A stretch of 64,000 bases of DNA from an uncultured Blautia sp. GTDB taxonomy: Bacteria; Bacillota; Clostridia; Lachnospirales; Lachnospiraceae. Below are positions 53,731 to 63,400 of this stretch, piece after piece. The stretch covers positions 1 to 64,000 of the forward strand of contig UQCM01000011.1 of the NCBI GenBank assembly GCA_900539525.1. The letters are read 5' to 3'. The notes under the pieces were generated by a model. That model did no database searches and had not been told where the DNA came from. It was given only the letters and a program-made list of their open reading frames with translations. Each line of letters opens with the position of its first letter. Within the stretch, counting starts at the first letter, position 1. The translations under genes and the position numbers were made by a program.

Positions 53731-56700
53731 TTATTTAATCTTTACATTCTTGCTCATTCCTGCTTTTGTCAGCTTTTTCTGGAATGCAGCTGCTGCTTTT
53801 TTATTCTTCTTCAGATTCTTCGGCACAGTAACCGTAATCTTCTTTGCGGTATTCTTGAATGCGCCGGCCTTGATTGTTTTCACTGCCGTACCTTTGAAGA
53901 TGACTTTACTCAGTTTTTTACATCCGTTAAATGCATTCTTTTCTATAGAAGTTACATTGCTTCCAATTGTTGCTGATTTCAGTTTACTGTAACCTTTGAA
54001 AGCATTTGCACTGATCTTAACGACCTTGCAGCTTACACCATTTACTTTTACTGTCGCAGGAACGGATACCTTTGCAGCCTTCTTGTTTGTACCCTTTGTA
54101 AGCACTACCGTCTTCGCATCAGCATCTGCCACCTGGAACTGCATCTTATTTGACTCAACAGTCTGGCCTTTCTTCAGTGCAGGTGTTGGATCCACCGGAT
54201 CCGGTGTTACCGGTGGCTTATTGTCTGACTGTCCCGACTTCTTCACCAGAACTGCCCTTGCTGCTTCAAGTGCCTTCAGACAATCGTTGAGCTGTTTCGG
54301 CGTTGCTGCATTGTTGATGTTTTTCTCGATCTCTGCAACAGTGCTCATATATTTTGCATAACTATCTGCTGTATACAGACTGCTGTCTGTTTTCTTTGCA
54401 TCTGCGACTTTTGCTGCAGCTGCTGCTCTTTCTGTCTGTGAAGCTTTACGGCTCAGCTTATAAGTTCTGGTTTCCTTTCCGTCCTCGGAAACAGAAATAA
54501 TTGTAACACAGCCATCATCTGTAGCAGGAAGGATCGTAACTGCCGCATTCTGATCATCTGATGTCGTAATATTTTCTACAGAATCGACTACATACTCAGT
54601 AACATCCGGATTAAAGTTTGCAATTGCTTTTCCTCCGACGCTGATGCCTGTTAATGCTGCAGATGTATTGACTTCATAGGAATAATCTGTTGCGAATACC
54701 TCTACCTCTGTCATACCTACATAAGTACCATCCGGTTTCGGAATCACCTGGATTGCGATCGGATTGATACTTGTCTTCAGCTTGTAGCTGTATCCATTCA
54801 CTACCTTTTCCTCATCATTTCCTGTATCCACATCCGGAATTCTCACCGGTGTTTCATATTCAACATCTGTATAGTTACTTCCGTCCAGAGAGTACTTAAA
54901 TGCAATACTCTTTGCCATTTTTACATTAGCATCTGTAAAGTAAAATACATTAATTTCGCTTACTGTATGTGCAGTATCCCATTTCATGGTGATTACCGGA
55001 TCACCTTCTGCTTTGTGTAAATCGTTCCAGTTCGTCCATCTCTGGGAGGTAGCACCAGAAGAACTGTATTTCACGCCATTAATAAGTGAATCCAGAGAGT
55101 CTGAAGCAGGATCACAGCTCTGTGACAGAGTTGCAACATCAGAGATATTAATAAGCTCGCCTTCGATCGGCTGGGCAACACGGATACTTGCTGTAATCGG
55201 ATAATCCTTTCCTAAAGCTTTTACCGTACCGCTGATCTTTACAACAGTACCTGCGTCTGCAAAGCTGTCTGCTGTGATACCGGACATATTCCAGCTAACC
55301 GGGAATTCCTCGAAAGGAGTTCCATCCACATAACAGGTCATAGCCGTATCCGGCAATACCGGCATAACTCCCGGAGTTGTTATTGCAGAATAATTCTTAG
55401 CACCTTCAATTGCATTGTATACATGTACGGTAAGAGAAACATTAACACTTTCACTTCCATCTGACAGTGTCCCACCGATATTGAACATACCTGTCTGATT
55501 TAACTTTGCCTTATCGTAGCTTCCCCATGTCACTGGAAATGCCTTTTTGCTTCCATCTGCATAGGTCACCTCAACAGAAGCCGGAAGACTGATTGCAGTC
55601 GTTCCCACAGGAGCATAGCAATGTCTGGACATACGGTAGCTTACGATTCCATTCTCACTCTTTCCATCCACAGGAGTCGTTGTTACATTAACTGTTTTTC
55701 CTGTCAGACCGTTAGAAGAAACATTTACAGTAAATTCTCCGGACTGTGTTGTAGATTTTGCGATTACCAGTGCTTTTCCTGCGTATGCCTTAATCTTTGC
55801 AGATGTTGTGCTTTCCAGAACGGACGGCTGCTGGAATTTCTCAACTGATGCCTGGTCTCCATTATCTACACCTAAGATTTCACCTTTTCCTTCCAGTGTG
55901 AAGTTAATGGTGTTATCTGCTGTAGTATCCAGATTTCCGTTTGCATCCTCCACATCCACTTCAATGTATACAAGGCTGCTGCCGTCTGCCTGAAGCTCGG
56001 TTCTGTTCTGCTTTACATTCAGTCTGCTCACTGCGCCCGGTGTAGACACGGAATTCTTTCCACTGCAGGTATCCGTGATTTCTTTTCCGCTTTCATCAAA
56101 TGCTTTTGCAGAAATCGTTCCATCCTGAAAAGCTACATTGAATACGGAATAAAGCGATGTATCATTGCTGCCTGATGTTGTTGTACAGATGCTTGTATCA
56201 TTGCTTTCTGTTGTATACGTATAATACGTATGTCCTGCCTCTGTTGTATTTACTGTTCTCGTAGCTGTTCCGATCTTCGTTCTGTCACGGTACAGCTCAA
56301 CTTTTGCTGCGTTCGTGTAAACCCATACCGGCGTCTTTCCATTGGACTGCATCATATTTGCACTGTCCCATGCAGTAACGAGATGCAGGGTATTGGCATT
56401 CTGATTCCACTGGCTGCGATACAGATAATAGGTATCCTTCGGGAATCCCGCTGTATCAATGATGCCAAAATAACTGCTGTTCGGTGCTGCTCCACGTCCG
56501 GAAACCGAACCTGTTCCTGTTCCATTCCACGGTGTCGGCTCACCGATGTAATCGAAGCCGGTCCAGACACACTCACCTGCCAGATAGTCCCGGGTCATAA
56601 CATTCCACATGGATGTATGAGCCGTCTTTCCCCATCCTACACAGGAGGTATCATAGGAGGTCAGATGCATCTTTCCATCTGCATCGGCGCTGCTCCTCTG

Positions 56701-58386
56701 AGATACATAAATACCTCTGCTGGTAACAGCGGAAGCTGTCTCACTGTAGAGGATCACCGGATAGGTGTTATGAAGGTTATCAATTTCATTGATTCCACCA
56801 TAGTTGAAGCCTGGAACACCGCCGCTTGCCTGAATCGTATTGATGACTTCGCCGATATTACCGGCGCTTGTTCTTCTGTTACTTCCTATTGTTGCCGGAT
56901 GAACCTGATCCAGATCTTTGATCCAACGGATCAGGTTTGCAGCGATTTCCGGGAATTCCCCATTCTGTCCATCTGTACCCTCATCGATCTCATTTCCCAG
57001 GGACCACAGAATGATCGCAGGATCATTTCTATCTCGCTTAACCATGGATTTGATAACAAACTCTGCCCATGTCATAGAGCTGTCACCACCGATGATCTGG
57101 TTATCCTCTGTCAGATTCTTCTTGAAATATGCAGCAAAGTCATTCGAATTTCCGTTTTTCGGACGTGACCATCCGTCGAAGGCCTCTTCGATCACCAGCA
57201 TTCCAAGTTCATTACAGATATCTACAAAATCCTGATCATAGGGATTGTGTGTTGCACGGATCGTATTTACTCCCATATCCTGCAGGATCGTGAGCTGACG
57301 ATACATTGCATCATAGTATGCTGCAGAACCAAGGGCACCCTGATCATGGTGCATACATACACCATTGATCTTTACATTCTTTCCATTGAGTTTAAATCCC
57401 TGATTTGCAACAAACTCATACCATTTGAAACCAAACTCTGTATCATAACTGTCTACCGTTTTTCCATCCTTCAGGATCTCTGTCCTTACAACATACAGAT
57501 TCGGTACACCGATATCCCACAGCTTTGGTGATGGAACCACAAGCTCCGCCTGTACTGTCTCCACAGCACCTGCTGCCACTGTCGCTGTCTTGTCTGTGCT
57601 TACCAGCGCTGTTGTACTGTCTTTTTCATAAACTGTATTTCTGACAGTGATATTTGCTGTCGCAGTGCTGTCATTCTGTACCTCTACAGCCGCACTTACT
57701 GTTCCGTCAGTTCCGTTACTCTCCTGCAGCTTAGGCGTGGTAACAAAGGTACCATTCAGAGCCACATGAACAGGATCTGTAACGATCAGATGTACATCAC
57801 GGTAAATACCGCTTCCGGAATACCAGCGGCTGGAAGGTATGTTATTCACAGCCTCTACCGCGATCACATTCTCTGTAGATGCATCACATTTCACATAATC
57901 CGTGATGTCAAAGGCAAAGGATGTATATCCGTAGCGATGCTCACCGACCTTTGTACCATTTACATACACAGTTGCATGAGAATATACACCGTCAAAGTTT
58001 AATTCCAGCGTTTTTCCTGCACAGGATTCCGGAAGAACAAAACTCTTTCGATACCAGCCGGTTCCGCCCGGAAGGAAACCACTCTCTGCCTCTCCACTGG
58101 TTGTGAATTCCTGTGAAATACTGAAATCATGCGGAAGATCCACGTTCTCCCAGGATGCATCGTTAAAGTCCGGGTTCTGTGCCGCAGCTGATTTTCCCAG
58201 ATAGAACTTCCATCCATCATTAAACAAACTGGAGCGTTCTTCCCCATAATGACTGACCATAGTGTCCTGAGCCTCTGTGAAGCTCACCACCGGTGCTGCT
58301 GCCATGATGCTCTGCACCGGAAGCACCGGTACACTGATCGCAACCGAAAGCAAAACAGCCATAAGTCTTTTAACACGTTGTTTCAT
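53731..58386 (-). CDS. secreted GH2 beta-galactosidase-like glycosidase, multidomain
   Basis: A 1551-residue extracellular glycosidase. A signal peptide (residues about 1-30, ending near AAAPV) is followed by the GH2 sugar-binding and Ig-like domains and a TIM barrel. SLGNEIDEG gives acid/base Glu466 and ILYSETAS gives nucleophile Glu549. Next come a DUF4982-type domain, invasin- and Big_4-like Ig domains, a discoidin-like segment, one FIVAR-type helical repeat (about residues 1350-1410) and a C-terminal LRR_5-type repeat (NAFKGYSKLKSATIGSNVTS). Length far exceeds plain LacZ. No LPxTG is present; the LRR tail may bind the surface. A palindrome-containing promoter lies upstream. Host-glycan or dietary galactoside degradation is likely; the exact substrate is not predictable. 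Confidence 0.9.
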   Translation of the reverse strand: MKQRVKRLMAVLLSVAISVPVLPVQSIMAAAPVVSFTEAQDTMVSHYGEERSSLFNDGWKFYLGKSAAAQNPDFNDASWENVDLPHDFSISQEFTTSGEAESGFLPGGTGWYRKSFVLPESCAGKTLELNFDGVYSHATVYVNGTKVGEHRYGYTSFAFDITDYVKCDASTENVIAVEAVNNIPSSRWYSGSGIYRDVHLIVTDPVHVALNGTFVTTPKLQESNGTDGTVSAAVEVQNDSTATANITVRNTVYEKDSTTALVSTDKTATVAAGAVETVQAELVVPSPKLWDIGVPNLYVVRTEILKDGKTVDSYDTEFGFKWYEFVANQGFKLNGKNVKINGVCMHHDQGALGSAAYYDAMYRQLTILQDMGVNTIRATHNPYDQDFVDICNELGMLVIEEAFDGWSRPKNGNSNDFAAYFKKNLTEDNQIIGGDSSMTWAEFVIKSMVKRDRNDPAIILWSLGNEIDEGTDGQNGEFPEIAANLIRWIKDLDQVHPATIGSNRRTSAGNIGEVINTIQASGGVPGFNYGGINEIDNLHNTYPVILYSETASAVTSRGIYVSQRSSADADGKMHLTSYDTSCVGWGKTAHTSMWNVMTRDYLAGECVWTGFDYIGEPTPWNGTGTGSVSGRGAAPNSSYFGIIDTAGFPKDTYYLYRSQWNQNANTLHLVTAWDSANMMQSNGKTPVWVYTNAAKVELYRDRTKIGTATRTVNTTEAGHTYYTYTTESNDTSICTTTSGSNDTSLYSVFNVAFQDGTISAKAFDESGKEITDTCSGKNSVSTPGAVSRLNVKQNRTELQADGSSLVYIEVDVEDANGNLDTTADNTINFTLEGKGEILGVDNGDQASVEKFQQPSVLESTTSAKIKAYAGKALVIAKSTTQSGEFTVNVSSNGLTGKTVNVTTTPVDGKSENGIVSYRMSRHCYAPVGTTAISLPASVEVTYADGSKKAFPVTWGSYDKAKLNQTGMFNIGGTLSDGSESVNVSLTVHVYNAIEGAKNYSAITTPGVMPVLPDTAMTCYVDGTPFEEFPVSWNMSGITADSFADAGTVVKISGTVKALGKDYPITASIRVAQPIEGELINISDVATLSQSCDPASDSLDSLINGVKYSSSGATSQRWTNWNDLHKAEGDPVITMKWDTAHTVSEINVFYFTDANVKMAKSIAFKYSLDGSNYTDVEYETPVRIPDVDTGNDEEKVVNGYSYKLKTSINPIAIQVIPKPDGTYVGMTEVEVFATDYSYEVNTSAALTGISVGGKAIANFNPDVTEYVVDSVENITTSDDQNAAVTILPATDDGCVTIISVSEDGKETRTYKLSRKASQTERAAAAAKVADAKKTDSSLYTADSYAKYMSTVAEIEKNINNAATPKQLNDCLKALEAARAVLVKKSGQSDNKPPVTPDPVDPTPALKKGQTVESNKMQFQVADADAKTVVLTKGTNKKAAKVSVPATVKVNGVSCKVVKISANAFKGYSKLKSATIGSNVTSIEKNAFNGCKKLSKVIFKGTAVKTIKAGAFKNTAKKITVTVPKNLKKNKKAAAAFQKKLTKAGMSKNVKIK

Positions 58387-58411
58387 AAAATTCCTCCTTT
58401 TCCCGCTTTTG

Positions 58412-58440
58412 TATATATTTCACACAAAGCTTTGTATCAA
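58412..58440 (-). promoter_or_regulatory. promoter and operator-like palindrome of the GH2 gene
   Basis: On the minus strand TTGATA (58435-58440), 17 bases, TATATA (58412-58417). The spacer contains the perfect 12-bp palindrome ACAAAGCTTTGT (58424-58435), well placed for a repressor. GGAGGAAT follows before the ATG at 58386. Confidence 0.65.
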
Positions 58441-58511
58441 TTCTATCATTAATCAAGTAAAATAGCCATAGGTATTTTGCGAAATATCCTGATAATCATC
58501 TTTTTTCATAA

Positions 58512-58549
58512 AAATCCGGATGAAAATACAAAAACTTTCATCCGGATTT
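58512..58549 (-). terminator. terminator of nth
   Basis: AAATCCGGATGAAA (58512-58525) and TTTCATCCGGATTT (58536-58549) form a 14-bp stem with a 10-base loop. On the minus strand five T residues follow. Confidence 0.8.
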
Positions 58550-58603
58550 CTCCTTTGTAATATAAGCGTTTCTTCAAATTCCCTATCGTATCTGTTTTCG
58601 TTC

Positions 58604-59242
58604 TTATGACACGCCCGCTTTTCTACAGACTTCTTCCAGACAGCATCTGTCACAGAAGGGCTTTGTCCTGGCAGTACATATATCCCTGCCATGATAAACC
58701 AGACGGTGACAGAAATCACTGCCCTCCTCCGGCGGAATCAGCTTCCACAGTGCCATTTCGACTTTCTTCGGCTCCTTAATACCATCCACCAGACCGATCC
58801 GGTTTACCAGACGGATGCAATGTGTATCTGTCACAATCGCAGGCTTTCCAAATACATCACCCATGATCAGATTCGCACTTTTTCGTCCTACGCCTGGAAG
58901 CTTCAGAAGGGCATCAAAATCCTCAGGCACCTTTCCACCATACTCTTCCTTTAAAATCTTCATACATGCACTGATATCTCTTGCCTTGCTCCTGCCAAGG
59001 CCACACGGCCTTACAATCACTTCAATCGCATCAACCGGAGCATCTGCCAGTGCATTCACATCCGGATATTTCTCATACAGCTTTTCTACTACCACATTCA
59101 CACGGGCATCGGTACACTGTGCAGCCAGACGTACGCTGACCAGCAGCTTCCATGCCTCGTCATAGTCAAGCGTACATCCGGCATCCGGGTATTCCTTCTT
59201 TAGTCTTTCAATAACCTCCAGGGCTCTCTGTTTCTTCGTCAT
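58604..59242 (-). CDS. nth: endonuclease III
   Basis: A 212-residue DNA glycosylase/AP lyase for oxidised pyrimidines. The helix-hairpin-helix LLKLPGVGRKSANLIMGDVF has the catalytic Lys, and VDTHCIRLVNRIGL its Asp (here TDTHCIRL). The C-terminal cysteines (CTARTKPFC, DRCCLEEVC) form the 4Fe-4S site, with one extra residue between the first two compared with E. coli. ATG 59242 follows AGGAG; a longer frame at 59332 lacks a site. Confidence 0.93.
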   Translation of the reverse strand: MTKKQRALEVIERLKKEYPDAGCTLDYDEAWKLLVSVRLAAQCTDARVNVVVEKLYEKYPDVNALADAPVDAIEVIVRPCGLGRSKARDISACMKILKEEYGGKVPEDFDALLKLPGVGRKSANLIMGDVFGKPAIVTDTHCIRLVNRIGLVDGIKEPKKVEMALWKLIPPEEGSDFCHRLVYHGRDICTARTKPFCDRCCLEEVCRKAGVS

Positions 59243-59342
59243 ACGATTTCTCCTGTTACTTCCGGAAAATACACCGGTATTCTGACAGATGTACCCGAAT
59301 ATCATACTCACTGAAACGGTAAGAGATTTCACGCAGGTTCTT

Positions 59343-59885
59343 TTAGAAGAACCTGGCTCCCATGTATCCTGTCATACCGTCTACACGGACCTTATACCAT
59401 CCTCCTGCATCTTCAAGAAACTCTACTGTCGTTCCGGCCCAGTACTCTCCGATGATTTCTGCTTCCATGCTTGGTTCTGCCCTGAGATAACAACTCCCCT
59501 GCATCGTCAGATATACCGGCTGCGGTTCTGTTTCCGGTACTGGTTCTGTCGGCGGCTCCGTCTGTATTTCTGTCTGTACATCAGTTTCCGGCTCTGTCTC
59601 TGGTTCTGTCTGTGCTTCTGTTTCCTTTTCTGTCTGTGCTTCTGTCACTTTCTCCGATTCTTTTTCTGTTCCGTTTACGGTAAGCGGTTCCGTTTCTTTT
59701 GCACTTTCTGACATGCTATCCTTCTCACTGACCGTCTCTGTCTCCCTTCCGGATTTTTCACTACCATTCACTACCTTCGAGTAAATGCTGATTCCAAGAA
59801 CTGCCGCACTGATAATAAGAATGATAATAAATGCCAGCAGGAAATATCTCAGATAATCCGAAAGCCATTCTTTAAAATCGTTCAT
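59343..59885 (-). CDS. membrane-anchored bacterial SH3-domain protein
   Basis: A 180-residue protein with a short cytoplasmic N-terminus, one membrane helix (residues about 13-35), a Glu/Thr/Pro-rich low-complexity stalk of about 80 residues (TEPETEPETDVQTE), and a C-terminal SH3_3 domain (GSCYLRAEPSMEAEIIGEYW, GGWYKVRVDGMTGYMGARFF). The SH3 domain probably binds peptidoglycan outside the cell. Partners are unknown; it sits between rpiB and nth on the same strand. Confidence 0.85.
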   Translation of the reverse strand: MNDFKEWLSDYLRYFLLAFIIILIISAAVLGISIYSKVVNGSEKSGRETETVSEKDSMSESAKETEPLTVNGTEKESEKVTEAQTEKETEAQTEPETEPETDVQTEIQTEPPTEPVPETEPQPVYLTMQGSCYLRAEPSMEAEIIGEYWAGTTVEFLEDAGGWYKVRVDGMTGYMGARFF

Positions 59886-59968
59886 CCCTTGTCCCCCTTC
59901 ATTATGTCAGACATACTTTGAACTGATCTCTTCTATCTTTTCTGCTAACTGTCCAGTGCCTTTAACTG

Positions 59969-60418
59969 TTACCTTTTCTGCTTTTCTTCAATTGCTGTAA
60001 GATACGAAACACGTTTTTCATGTCTGCCGCCCTCATATTCCGCATTCAGCCAGCAGTCCACGATCATTTTCGCCGTCTCGATCCCGATGATGCGTGCCCC
60101 GAAAGCAAGAATATTGCTGTTATTATGCTGCTTTGAAAGCTGTGCTGTCAGCGGTTCACTGCACACACAGGCACGGATTCCATTCACCTTGTTAGCTGCA
60201 AGAGAAATACCTACTCCCGTTCCACAGATCAGGATTCCGCAGTCTGCTTCCCCCGATGCTACCAGATTCGCCACTTTTTCTCCAAATTCCGCATAATTGC
60301 AGCTATCCTTTGTATCCGTCCCGATATTCATGACTTCATATCCTTTTTCCTCCAGATATCTGACGATCTCGTTTTTCATTTCCACTGCTGCATGATCGTT
60401 TCCTATAGCGATTTTCAT
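59969..60418 (-). CDS. rpiB: ribose-5-phosphate isomerase B
   Basis: A 149-residue RpiB/LacAB family isomerase interconverting ribose-5-phosphate and ribulose-5-phosphate. IAIGNDHAAVEMKNEIVRYL (with DHA near residue 8), GEADCGILICGTGVGISLAA with the catalytic Cys, and KQHNNSNILAFGARIIG match the family. Allose- or galactose-6-phosphate isomerase activity cannot be excluded. Located between GH2 genes, but likely a housekeeping gene of the pentose phosphate pathway. Confidence 0.93.
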   Translation of the reverse strand: MKIAIGNDHAAVEMKNEIVRYLEEKGYEVMNIGTDTKDSCNYAEFGEKVANLVASGEADCGILICGTGVGISLAANKVNGIRACVCSEPLTAQLSKQHNNSNILAFGARIIGIETAKMIVDCWLNAEYEGGRHEKRVSYLTAIEEKQKR

Positions 60419-60473
60419 GATTCCATCTCCTCTTTTCTCTGAACTGACGGATTAAGGATAGCACAGATTGAAA

Positions 60474-63400
60474 TTATTGTAAACCCACCTTTACAGAAGC
60501 CTTCTGTCCCTTCCCGCGAAACAGTTTTGTATATTTCTTCAGCTGCTTCTTTCCAACAGTGATTCTACAGCCCGCATGAATCCCTTTCAAAGCACTCTTT
60601 CCGACCTTCTTCAGGGACATACTCTTTACGATCATGCTTTTCAGTTTCCGGTCTCCGGCAAATGCTGACTTTCCGATCACCTTCACATTTCTGCCTACAA
60701 TAACCTTTGACAGCTTTCCATTCTTCCAGCACGCTTTATCTGCAATTGCAGTTACCTGAAAGGTCACGCCCTCAATTTTTACCGATGCCGGAATTGTGAT
60801 TGTTTTAAGGTTCTTTCTCTTCGGTTTCACATAAGTCACTGTTTTCTCTGTTTCAGAGAATACTGTTACCCGGTAATATGCCAGTCCGACAGAATATGTT
60901 TTTCCTTTCTCCGGAAGTCTGATTCCCGGGTCAGGTGTCTGGTTCTGCCCGCCATTTCCATTATTATTGCTGCTGTTGTTATTGCTATTGTTATTGTTGT
61001 TATTGTTGTTATTGCTATTGTTATTGTTGTTATTGCTATTGTTATTGTTGTTATTGCTATTGTTGTTATTGCTATTGTTGTTATTGCTATTGTTATTATT
61101 GTTGTTATCGTTATTACTTCCGCCGTTTTCACTTTCCTCTGTCTCTTTTGAAGATTTTAACTGCAGATTCAACAATGCACTCTGTAATGCAGAAAATGCC
61201 TCCTTTATCTCCTCAACCTTTGCCTCAGGATTGTTCTTTACAGATTCAGCCTTCGCAACCGCTGCCTTTAATACATCAAAGGACTCCTTCGTATACTCTG
61301 TTTCATCCTTTCCGGCAGCTTTTTCCAGTTCACTGTCAAGCCTGGCCTTTTCTTCTTTGATTTCCGTATCGTCTGTCGGTTCTTCCGTTGCCCTTACCAG
61401 ACTTTCCAGCGCCTCCCGGAGTTTCGTATTTACAGTCTCAATCTCTGCCTTCGAAGAGGTCGCAGGCAGTTTCTTTGCCTCTGCAAGCGCATTCTTCAGA
61501 TTTTCATAAGACTCTTTTGTATAATTCTCCTCTGCTTTTCCTTCCGCTTCTGCAATGGTTTCGTTCAGGATTCTGAGAACCTCTGTAGTATCTTCCATGT
61601 CTGCCGGCTGGAGATTTACAAGTGCATTCTGCAGCTCTGCCCGTGCCGCGTCAATCGCTTCCTTCCCGGCAGTTGTATCTGCAAGCACATTCTCTGCTGA
61701 TGTTTTTGCTCTCTGAAGCTCTGCATAGGATTCCTGTGTATAATCTGAGGCCAGCTTTTCACCTGCTTCGGCAATTGCGTCTCTCAGATTCTGTTTTGCC
61801 TTCTCTAACTGTTCTTCCTCCGTACTCTTCGCCAGTAACAGTCTATAGGTCTTTCTTTCCCGTCCGTCCTCTGACACTGTAAGAATCGTCACACTGTCAT
61901 CTGTTGCCGGAAGAATCGTAACTGCCACGTTCTGATTGCTGGATACTGTAATGTTCTCCAGGGAATGAACCTCATATTCAGTATCCAGAGCATTGAATGC
62001 ACTGACTGCTGTACCGTTGATGCTGATTCCATCCAGCACTGCTGAAGTATTCGCCGGATAGGTATAACTGGTTGCCATCACCTCTGCCTCTGTAAGCCCC
62101 AGAAAAGCATTCGAACCGCTCTTCTGTTCCATAAAAATCTGAATTGCCACAGGATTGATACTCTGCGTAAAGGTATAGCTGTATCCATTCAGAACCTTAT
62201 CTTTATCTTCTACATTTGCCCCGTCAACATCCGGAATCCGGACAGGTGACTCATAGCCGATCTCTGTAAAATCCTTGCCATTCAGTGAATAGCGGAATGT
62301 AACATTTTCGGGCATTCCTCCGGTAGCAGTAATATAATAAAACAGATTGATCTGATTCACCGTATGTGCCGTATCCCACGTCATTGTAAGAGCAGCATCC
62401 CCTCTGGAATTCCAGTTGGTCCACCTCAGAGACGTTCCGTCGGCAGCAGGACTGTATTTTCTGCCATCTCTGAGAGATTCCAGTGTATCTGCCGGAACCG
62501 GACAACTCTCCGTAAGAGAACTGGCAACCGGTGCAATATTGGCAATTTCACCTTCAATCGGTGCTGCCACACGGATACTTGCTGTCACCGGACAGGTACC
62601 TCCGGGTGCAGAAACACTGCCCTCTATGATTACGATTTCGCCTTCCTTCTCAAAGCTGCTCTCTGACAGAGATCCGGTATTCCATGAAACAGGAAACTCC
62701 TCAAATTCTGTTCCGTCCGCATAAAAAGTCATCACTGTACCAGGAAGCACAGGCATTTCTCCGGGACGCGTAATCGCAGAATAATTCTCAGCACCTGCGA
62801 TCGTATCATACACATGCACAGTAAGGCTGACTTTCACTCTCTGTACCTCATCCGACATCGTACCCTCGATGGTAAACAGACCGGGCCTCTGAAGGTTTGC
62901 GTTGTCATAAGAATCCCAGGTTACCGAAAGCTGAGCTGTACTTCCATCTTTATAAGATGCTGTCAGTTTCTCCGGTAGTGTAATGGATGACGTTCCGACA
63001 GGCGCATAGCAGTGCTTTGACATCTGATAGCTTACGATAGCATTTTCACCTGTTTCACTGCCGGAATCAGACTGTGAGGAAATGACTGCTGTCCCTCCGG
63101 TAAGTCCGCTGGAAGTTACATTTACATGAATGCCGCCTTCCTCTGTTGTGGATCGGATGATTGCCAGCGCTTTTCCGGCATACGCATTGATCTGTGCCGA
63201 TGTCGCACTCTTCAGTACTGAGCTCTGCTGGTATTTATTGACGGTTGCCTGATCACCATTGTCCACACCTGCGATTTCTCCGGCACCCTCAAGGGTAAAC
63301 TGAATCGTATTCACAGCTGTCGTATCCAGATTTCCCTGTGCATCCTGTACTTCTACCTCAATGTAGGACAGACTGCTTCCATCAGCCTGAATTTCACTTG

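Noticed and set aside
60957..61122. Possible CRISPR-like tandem array
   Set aside because: The repeat is a trinucleotide codon repeat without spacers; no cas genes are present anywhere in the window.
60967..61509. Plus-strand poly-Leu frame
   Set aside because: It is the complement of the Asn repeat in the GH2 gene, not a membrane protein.
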